Shown one piece after another: positions 58,616 to 64,000 of a stretch of DNA of 64,000 nt. Below the pieces are notes generated by a model that saw only the letters and a list, made by a program, of their open reading frames with translations, made no database searches and was not told the origin of the DNA. This stretch comes from Armatimonadetes bacterium UBA5352. Its GTDB lineage: Bacteria > Armatimonadota > Zipacnadia > Zipacnadales > UBA5352. The stretch lies in contig DHPY01000042.1 of assembly GCA_002411015.1 (NCBI GenBank), positions 1 to 64,000 on the forward strand. Direction: 5' to 3'. The position numbers were made by a program, and so were the translations under genes. The stretch's first letter is position 1, and each line of letters starts with the position of its first letter.

Positions 58616-60934
58616 ATGTTCCGGTTCATGAGGGCGTATGCGCTTGCACCGCTCGGGCTCGTGATCTGCGCGAGCATCGTGCATGGTCAGGAGCGTTTCA
58701 CCAACCACGGCATCGCTGCCGAGGTTGCCGAACTGCGCTCGATGGTCCCGGCGGTGCCCCCCGATGGGCGGACGCTGCTCATTGCATCGCCCACCGACTG
58801 CGGGCCGGTCGGCTATCTCCTCGTCACCGACATGGCCACGGGTGAGACCACGCAGTACTTCTGCCCGGATGATGTGCCGCAGTCGGACCCGTTCGGGGCG
58901 CTGCTGCACAGCAACGGGAAGTACTACCACACGCAGGGCCCGATCCTGCTGGAGTTCGATCCGGCGCTGGGTGAGTTCACCTTCCACGGGCGCCCGTCGC
59001 GGCAGACCAACCCCTACCTGTGCTTCACCGAGGGTCTTGACGGCACCGTCTGGGCCGGCGGCGTCTACAACACCGGCCTGATCTCCTACGACCCGCAGAC
59101 ACAGGAGATGGCCGATCACGGCCGCATGGATGAGGCCGAGCAGTACCTCTCCTACCTCGCCACGGACGACGCCGGCTGGATCTACTGCGGCATCGGCACC
59201 GCGCGCAGCAACATCGTCGCGTTCCACCCGGAATCGGGCGAGCGTCGGTCGCTGATCGCCGAGGACCTGCGCGCGGTCGGCACCGGCTACGTCGAGCCCC
59301 TCGCCGACGGCACCGTCTACGGCCGCGTGGATCAGCACCACTATCATCTGCATGACGGGGTCGCGATGTCGATTGACAGCCGCGACGCGCTCGGGCCCGC
59401 CCGCAACGTGGTGAGCCTGCACTACGGCAACCGCCTCGGGGACCTCCCGGATGGCCGGCAGGTGCGGGCCTATGACCTGTCCGAGCGTGTCATTACCGTG
59501 CAGGATCCACGCACCGGTGAGACTGAGCGATACCCATTCGACTACCAGAGTGGCGGAGCGGACATCACGAGTCTCGGTCTCGGCCCGGGCGGCGTCGTCT
59601 ACGGCTCTACCAGCCATCCAATGCACTTCTTCGCACTGGACACGGGCCGCGGCGATCTGCGCGACTACGGGGCAATCCCGCAAGTCGGCGGCGGCAACTT
59701 CTGCGCGATAGCAAGCGCCGGCGACCAGGTGTTTGGTGTGCAGTACGCAGCCGGTCAGCTCTGGGCGTACGACGCCACGAAGCCCTGGAACCCGTCTGTC
59801 CAGCGGCAGGTGTCGGGCCTGCAGGCGGAGGAACTCAACGCCATCGGCGCAGTCGCGGGAGGTCACCTGTCATACCTCTCGGGCCATGACGTGGTCTTCA
59901 TCTTCGGCGATGACTTCGATGCCGAGGCGCAGTTCCCGCTGCAGGTGGAGGAGCCGGGAGAGTACTACCTGCACATCCAGCCCTTCCTGCACGAGCCCTA
60001 CACGCGGGTGCAGTTCCTCTTCGATGGCAAGGCGCTGGGGGAGCCGTTCGATCCATCAAACCCGGAGACGCGCCCGGGGCCGCTGCAGGTCTTCGGACCG
60101 CTCGCGCTTGAGGCCGGGGAGCATCGCCTGCACGTGCGGCTGCTTGAGACAGAGGGGCGCGAGCCATGGTTCAGCCTGGTCTCGCTGGACCTCTCGCGCG
60201 AGCGTAAGGAGACGTTGCTGAGCGGCCCCGCGGAGCAGAATCCGCGCGTGCTGGCACAGTGGAAGGATGACATCACGCGCCCGCGCACGGCCCTCGTGCA
60301 TCCTGACGGGGTGCATGTGCTGATGGCCGGGTTCGCCGGGTACGGCCGGGTTGGCGGTGGCATCGGCATCTTCAACCTGGAGACTGAGGAGGCCACGCTG
60401 CTCACCGCCGCGGATGACCTGCTGCTCGGCCACAGCTGCATCACGCTCAAGGCGCTTCCGAGCGGCGACCTCGTCGGCGGCACCTCGGTCGCAGCTCCCG
60501 GTGGCGGCCATACGACTGCAACCGAGGCTGAGCTGTTCATCCTCGACTGGAAGACTCGGGAGGTCGTCTTCCGGACGGTGCCCGTCCCCGGCGACGGCAA
60601 CATCGTCAGCATCGCGGTCGGCGATGACGGGCTTGTCTACGGCCTGTCGGGTAAGGGAACGTTCTTCGTCTTCGATCCGGTTGAGAAGCGCGTCGTCCAC
60701 TCCGAGAGCCTCCAATTCGGCGGCGTTCCGCGCCACGCGTTGCAGTGGGGCGCCGACGGCTATCTCTACGCTATCCTGGGTGGCGCGATCGTGCGCATCA
60801 CGCCCGGGACCTTCGAGCACCAGAAGCTCGATGACACGCCCTCCCCCGCCACCGCGGGCGGTGCGCGCGTGGGTGACAGGCTCTTCTACGCATCAGGGCC
60901 GCTGGTCTGGAGCTACGCGATCCCCCGGCCATAG
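58616..60934 (+). CDS. secreted beta-propeller protein with inserted jelly-roll module
   Basis: A 772-residue exported protein, signal peptide 1-24 (ASIVHG). Propeller blades are visible as DGTVWAGGVYN, AGWIYCGIG, GGVVYGSTS, DGLVYGLSGKGTFFVFDP and DGYLYAILGGAIVRI. It is a paralogue of the protein at 15612. Residues about 425-530 form an inserted module (YYLHIQPFLHEPYTRVQFLF, LEAGEHRLHVRLLETEGREP) that is clearly related to a module in the heparinase at 11324 (YWLRLQPW, LAAGEHTLGV, AGEPWISLQSI). GAGGTGA lies five bases before the ATG. It follows the heparinase gene at 55062 after 23 bases and so is probably its operon partner. Role inferred: oligosaccharide handling outside the cytoplasm. Confidence 0.76.
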   Translation: MFRFMRAYALAPLGLVICASIVHGQERFTNHGIAAEVAELRSMVPAVPPDGRTLLIASPTDCGPVGYLLVTDMATGETTQYFCPDDVPQSDPFGALLHSNGKYYHTQGPILLEFDPALGEFTFHGRPSRQTNPYLCFTEGLDGTVWAGGVYNTGLISYDPQTQEMADHGRMDEAEQYLSYLATDDAGWIYCGIGTARSNIVAFHPESGERRSLIAEDLRAVGTGYVEPLADGTVYGRVDQHHYHLHDGVAMSIDSRDALGPARNVVSLHYGNRLGDLPDGRQVRAYDLSERVITVQDPRTGETERYPFDYQSGGADITSLGLGPGGVVYGSTSHPMHFFALDTGRGDLRDYGAIPQVGGGNFCAIASAGDQVFGVQYAAGQLWAYDATKPWNPSVQRQVSGLQAEELNAIGAVAGGHLSYLSGHDVVFIFGDDFDAEAQFPLQVEEPGEYYLHIQPFLHEPYTRVQFLFDGKALGEPFDPSNPETRPGPLQVFGPLALEAGEHRLHVRLLETEGREPWFSLVSLDLSRERKETLLSGPAEQNPRVLAQWKDDITRPRTALVHPDGVHVLMAGFAGYGRVGGGIGIFNLETEEATLLTAADDLLLGHSCITLKALPSGDLVGGTSVAAPGGGHTTATEAELFILDWKTREVVFRTVPVPGDGNIVSIAVGDDGLVYGLSGKGTFFVFDPVEKRVVHSESLQFGGVPRHALQWGADGYLYAILGGAIVRITPGTFEHQKLDDTPSPATAGGARVGDRLFYASGPLVWSYAIPRP

Positions 60935-61107
60935 GCGGGCCGTGGCCACGCCCAGCGTGCGCCGGCGACGGAAGCGGCAGGTCGCGCCGCGGATGAAGGC
61001 TCCGGCCGGTCGCAGCGTTGCATCGCGCGACCCAGGTGGCGACGGGCGACGTCGCGCCGTCCGCGAACCGAGGGCGGATGGCATGAGGAAGATCCGATGG
61101 CCGTCGC

Positions 61108-62382
61108 TCAATGCGTCGAGCACGAGATGCACGGATCGTACGCTCGCACAAGCATTTCGAGGAGATGCTGGATGCGGTCGGGGCTCATGTCCATGATCCG
61201 TGGCGTGAACTCCTGCATGTCACGGTTCAGATTCGCCTGGGTCTGCGCGGTCGGGATGATGTGGTTCGCCGAGACGCACTTGCCCGCGCTGTCATACTCG
61301 TACTCGTGAATGAGCAGCCCGCGCGGCGCCTCCACCGCGCCCACGCCCAGCCCCGTCTTCGCCTCCACCTCCGCCTGCTGCTGCCCCCGGTCGGTCCCAC
61401 GGGAGACCAGTTCGTCAGTCAGTTCGATTGCATCCTCAACACAGTGGATGCACTCGATCAGTTGCGCTACGGTCATCGCGAAGGGATTGTGCACAGGCGG
61501 CTCCATGCCCAGGCGCTGCGCCGCCGCCTGCGCGGGTGGGTGGAGTTGCTCGTAGTTGTTGTTGAAGCGCGCCAGTGCCCCGACGAGGTACTCGTCGCGG
61601 TTCCACCGCGCCCACTTCGCGGTGGAGTGCTCCACTACGCGCTCGCCAATGGCGTCTCTGTACTCAGCGACAGGGATGCGGGGCCCATCGCTGGAGACGA
61701 TCTCGCCCGAGTAGAAGGCGTAGCGATCTGGATGTGTCAGCGATACGTACTCGGTCTCGCGCTCGAAAGTGGGCAGTTCGACCGAGGCGAAGAGCTCCAC
61801 GGTCGCCTCAAGATCATCGAGGATGTTCGCGAGGCGCTCGCGCATTCCGAGCGTCCTTGCCGGGTCCAGGAGGAAGCTGAAGCCGCCGACGGTCATCGCG
61901 ACCGGGTGGGTGTGGCGCCCGGCGACCAGCGCGGCCAGATCGTAGCCGATCTGCTTCAGGCGCATGGCGCGGCGCACGATGTCAGGCTGACTGCTGATCA
62001 GCGGCATGACGCTCGGGAGACCGAGCAGATCCGGGGCGGCGAGGAAGTAGATGTGCAGGAGATGGCTGGACAGAACCTCGCCATGGAAGGCGAGGCGGCG
62101 CAGCAGGTCAGTCTGCGGCGAGATCTCCACGCCAAGCGCGGCCTCGGTAGCCTGCAGGGCCGCGCACCTGTGGCTCACGGCGCAAATGCCACAGATGCGT
62201 GAGGCGATGTGGACGACATCTGAGTAGCACTGGCCGCGCATGATCGCCTCGAAGAAGCGGGGGGCTTCGACCACCGAGAAGCGGACCTCCTTGAGCAGCC
62301 CATTCTCGATGCGCGCGATCACATCGCCGTGGCCCTCTACCCGCGTGATATGATGCACATGAATGGCGGCGTCAGTCGTCAT
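61108..62382 (-). CDS. [NiFe] hydrogenase large (alpha) subunit, group 3b-like
   Basis: A 424-residue large subunit. The proximal nickel ligands are in SRICGICAVSH (Cys64, Cys67), and the second pair are in DPCISCSTH (Cys418, Cys421) at the extreme C-terminus. HHITRVEGHG near the start is the conserved family entry. The gene order gamma-delta-alpha and the length match soluble group 3b hydrogenases (hydBGDA type), which exchange electrons between H2 and NADP. The protein ends exactly at His424, so the usual C-terminal peptide removed during maturation is absent. AAGGAGG lies nine bases upstream. It overlaps the delta gene by 11 bases, so the genes are co-translated. Confidence 0.92.
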   Translation of the reverse strand: MTTDAAIHVHHITRVEGHGDVIARIENGLLKEVRFSVVEAPRFFEAIMRGQCYSDVVHIASRICGICAVSHRCAALQATEAALGVEISPQTDLLRRLAFHGEVLSSHLLHIYFLAAPDLLGLPSVMPLISSQPDIVRRAMRLKQIGYDLAALVAGRHTHPVAMTVGGFSFLLDPARTLGMRERLANILDDLEATVELFASVELPTFERETEYVSLTHPDRYAFYSGEIVSSDGPRIPVAEYRDAIGERVVEHSTAKWARWNRDEYLVGALARFNNNYEQLHPPAQAAAQRLGMEPPVHNPFAMTVAQLIECIHCVEDAIELTDELVSRGTDRGQQQAEVEAKTGLGVGAVEAPRGLLIHEYEYDSAGKCVSANHIIPTAQTQANLNRDMQEFTPRIMDMSPDRIQHLLEMLVRAYDPCISCSTH

Positions 62383-63205
62383 CAGGCTGCGCCTCCTTCA
62401 GGTCGAACTCCGGCCAGTTGTTGTAGATGCGCAGTTTCGCCGCGATCTCGTCGTCCGAAAGCTCATGCCGCTGCACGACCGCGCACATAATTGCATGCGC
62501 CTGCTCGCGCTTGAGGGCTTTGAGCATGGCGGGGATGTTCGCCGCATCCATCAGCCCTCGGCAGCCCTGACAGGGGTCGCCGTAGGCGGTGCAGATGGCG
62601 TTGCAGCCGCAGCGCGTGACCGGCCCGAGGCAGACCTTGCCCATCTCATAGACGCAGACGTAGTCGTTGAGCTTGCATTCAACGCAGACCGGCTGGTTGG
62701 GCGGCTGATGAGACTGGCCGGTGAGCATGGCGTTGACCACCGTCATGAACTCGGGCAGCGATACGGGGCAGCCGAAGACCCGGTAGTCGGCATCCACGAC
62801 TGCCGTGACGGGCCGCGATGGAATGGTTGATATCGTGTCTGCGGCATCTCCGTAGACGACCCGACGCACCTCATCCATCGACCATTGGTTCTTCAGCTCG
62901 TTATGACAGCCGCCAGAAGCGCAGCTTCCCAGCGTCACCAGCACGTCCGCCTGCTCCCGGATCCGCTTGATTCGCTCAACATCCTCCTCCGTGGTCACCG
63001 AACCCTCGCAGAACGCGATGTCGTACTCCGTGGATTGCTCCGTCATCGCCTCCCGCCACGTCACCACGTCCACGTGGCCGAGGATCTCCAGCAACCTCTC
63101 CTCGAGCTGCAGGACTGAGAGCTGGCAGCCTTCACAGCACGCGAAGTCGAAGAACGCAACCTGCGGCTTGTGGCCGAAGCGTGGGATCGGCTCCTCGCGT
63201 GACAT
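62372..63205 (-). CDS. [NiFe] hydrogenase small (delta) subunit, group 3b-like
   Basis: A 277-residue small subunit of the NADH-dehydrogenase-20 kDa-like family, carrying electron-transfer clusters. Near the N-terminus is FFDFACCEGCQLSVLQLE, followed by GSCASGGC and FGCPVSLPEF; these supply the proximal [4Fe-4S] ligands. The region VCVECKLNDYVC...CGCNAICTAYGDPCQGCRG holds further cysteines for medial/distal clusters. ATG 63205 has GGGAGG seven bases upstream. It lies between the gamma gene (64 kb side) and the alpha gene and overlaps the latter. No Tat signal is present, so it is a cytoplasmic enzyme. Confidence 0.92.
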   Translation of the reverse strand: MSREEPIPRFGHKPQVAFFDFACCEGCQLSVLQLEERLLEILGHVDVVTWREAMTEQSTEYDIAFCEGSVTTEEDVERIKRIREQADVLVTLGSCASGGCHNELKNQWSMDEVRRVVYGDAADTISTIPSRPVTAVVDADYRVFGCPVSLPEFMTVVNAMLTGQSHQPPNQPVCVECKLNDYVCVYEMGKVCLGPVTRCGCNAICTAYGDPCQGCRGLMDAANIPAMLKALKREQAHAIMCAVVQRHELSDDEIAAKLRIYNNWPEFDLKEAQPDDD

Positions 63206-63261
63206 ATTGTTGCCTCCCATCGGCGCAATCGATCAGTCGCACAGATGCGACGCGCCTGCTG

Positions 63262-64000
63262 CTACTTCCGCTCATCCTCGGGCGCCCAGACCTCGATTGC
63301 TTCGGAGCGGCCGAGGAGCTGGCTGTAGCGGAAGACCGGCCCGTCCTGGCAGACGTACAGGTCGTTGAGCTGACAGTGGCCGCACTTGCCCATGCCGCAC
63401 TTGAACCGCCGTTCGAGCGAGAAGAGGATGTCCTCGGCAACCATCCCCTTCTCAAGCAACTCCGCGGCCACAAAACGGTACATGACCGGTGGCCCGACGA
63501 CGGCGGCGGTCGTGCGGCCCGGGTCAATCTCCACCTCGTCACGCAGCGGGATCGTCACCACCCCCGTGCGCCCGGTCCAGTCCGCGTCTGCCTCATCTAC
63601 CGTGTAGCGCGTCTCGAAATCGTCGCGCGCGTCCCAGACCGCGAGGTCATCCTTGAACAGACGCTCCCCGGGCTTGCGCGCGCCATAGACAAGGATCATG
63701 CGGCCAAACTCGGAGCGGCGGTCTGCGACGTAGTTGATGAGCGACCGCAGTGGGGCCAGCCCGATGCCGCCGGCGATGCAGAGGATGTCCCGGCCCCGCA
63801 TATCGTTCACGGGGAAGCCATGGCCGTACGGCCCGCGGACACCCACGAAATCGCCCGGGCGCAGGTGGTGCATGGCCTGCGACAGGTTCCCGACCGCCGC
63901 AACGCAGATCTCGAAGCTCTCGGTGCGCGTCGGTGAGGAGCAGAACGAGATCGGCGCCTCGCCGTAGCCCGGCAGGGATATCTGGAGGAACTGGCCCGGG
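63262..64000 (-). CDS. hydrogenase gamma subunit (FAD/NAD(P)H, 2Fe-2S), partial at the right edge
   Basis: About 245 C-terminal residues of a flavoprotein that runs off the window; its start lies beyond 64000. The visible part opens with PGQFLQISLPGYGEAPISF, the FAD-binding beta-barrel of ferredoxin-NADP reductase-like proteins. It then has the nucleotide-binding AGGIGLAPLRSLI and the C-terminal iron-sulphur motif CGMGKCGHCQLNDLYVC (C-x4-C-x2-C-x7-C). It is related to dihydroorotate dehydrogenase electron-transfer subunits and to HydG of group 3b hydrogenases, passing electrons to NAD(P)H. The delta gene starts 56 bases downstream. The beta subunit, usually upstream, would lie outside the window. 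Confidence 0.9.
   Translation of the reverse strand, partial: PGQFLQISLPGYGEAPISFCSSPTRTESFEICVAAVGNLSQAMHHLRPGDFVGVRGPYGHGFPVNDMRGRDILCIAGGIGLAPLRSLINYVADRRSEFGRMILVYGARKPGERLFKDDLAVWDARDDFETRYTVDEADADWTGRTGVVTIPLRDEVEIDPGRTTAAVVGPPVMYRFVAAELLEKGMVAEDILFSLERRFKCGMGKCGHCQLNDLYVCQDGPVFRYSQLLGRSEAIEVWAPEDERK

Noticed and set aside
1..64000. CRISPR arrays, tRNA or rRNA genes, prophage or transposase genes
   Set aside because: I looked for regular direct repeats, cloverleaf-like arms, and integrase or transposase motifs and found none that could be supported.

Overview
The window is a GC-rich bacterial chromosome segment with no rRNA, tRNA, CRISPR array, phage or insertion sequence that I could recognise. 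The best clue to the source is a set of five type IV prepilin-like proteins with the leader FTLIELLVVIAIIAILAAIL, a following FPVFARAREKARQ stretch and a C-terminal H-x9-DG motif. Together with many very large secreted polysaccharide-active proteins, this suits Armatimonadota or a neighbouring lineage. That placement is inference from protein style, not from a marker gene.

Layout. 1-3.8 kb: a secreted beta-rich protein, a Big2-type lipoprotein and a sugar-nucleotide-epimerase-like dehydratase. 4-6.5 kb: a DegT-type aminotransferase and a uroporphyrinogen-decarboxylase-family protein behind a structured intergenic region with three hairpins. 6.7-10.6 kb: a four-PAS hybrid histidine kinase, a receiver-like protein without the phospho-acceptor Asp, and a DUF454 membrane protein. 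10.6-38.5 kb: an island of secreted carbohydrate-active proteins (three heparinase II/III proteins, a DUF4855 protein, a glycosidase-like gene split by an amber codon, a beta-propeller, a HEAT/jelly-roll fusion), two membrane transporters (MFS and a DUF6785-like protein), and non-secreted sialidase and NamZ-like enzymes. 38.5-42.2 kb: three prepilin genes around a LacI regulator with two candidate operators. 42.5-46.7 kb: an oxidoreductase operon (quinone oxidoreductase, SDR, Gfo/Idh/MocA) convergent with a DEAD-box helicase. 47-61 kb: a second island (two tandem TIM-barrel proteins, a heparinase remnant, a prepilin, a GH109-like enzyme, a fourth heparinase and a second propeller). 61.1-64 kb: the gamma, delta and alpha genes of a cytoplasmic group 3b-like [NiFe] hydrogenase, running off the right edge.

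How it may work together (inference): large signal-peptide-bearing lyases and binding proteins would attack acidic or amino-sugar polysaccharides outside the cytoplasm. Products would be imported by the MFS or DUF6785-like proteins; no SusCD/TonB pair or ABC sugar transporter is visible. They would then be trimmed by signal-less glycosidases (sialidase-like, NamZ-like, GH109-like) and oxidised by Gfo/Idh and SDR enzymes. LacI control and the PAS kinase could link this to nutrients, and the hydrogenase could dispose of or recover reductant. Two decayed fragments (a beta-helix gene start and a heparinase C-terminus) and one nonsense-interrupted gene show that the repertoire is turning over.
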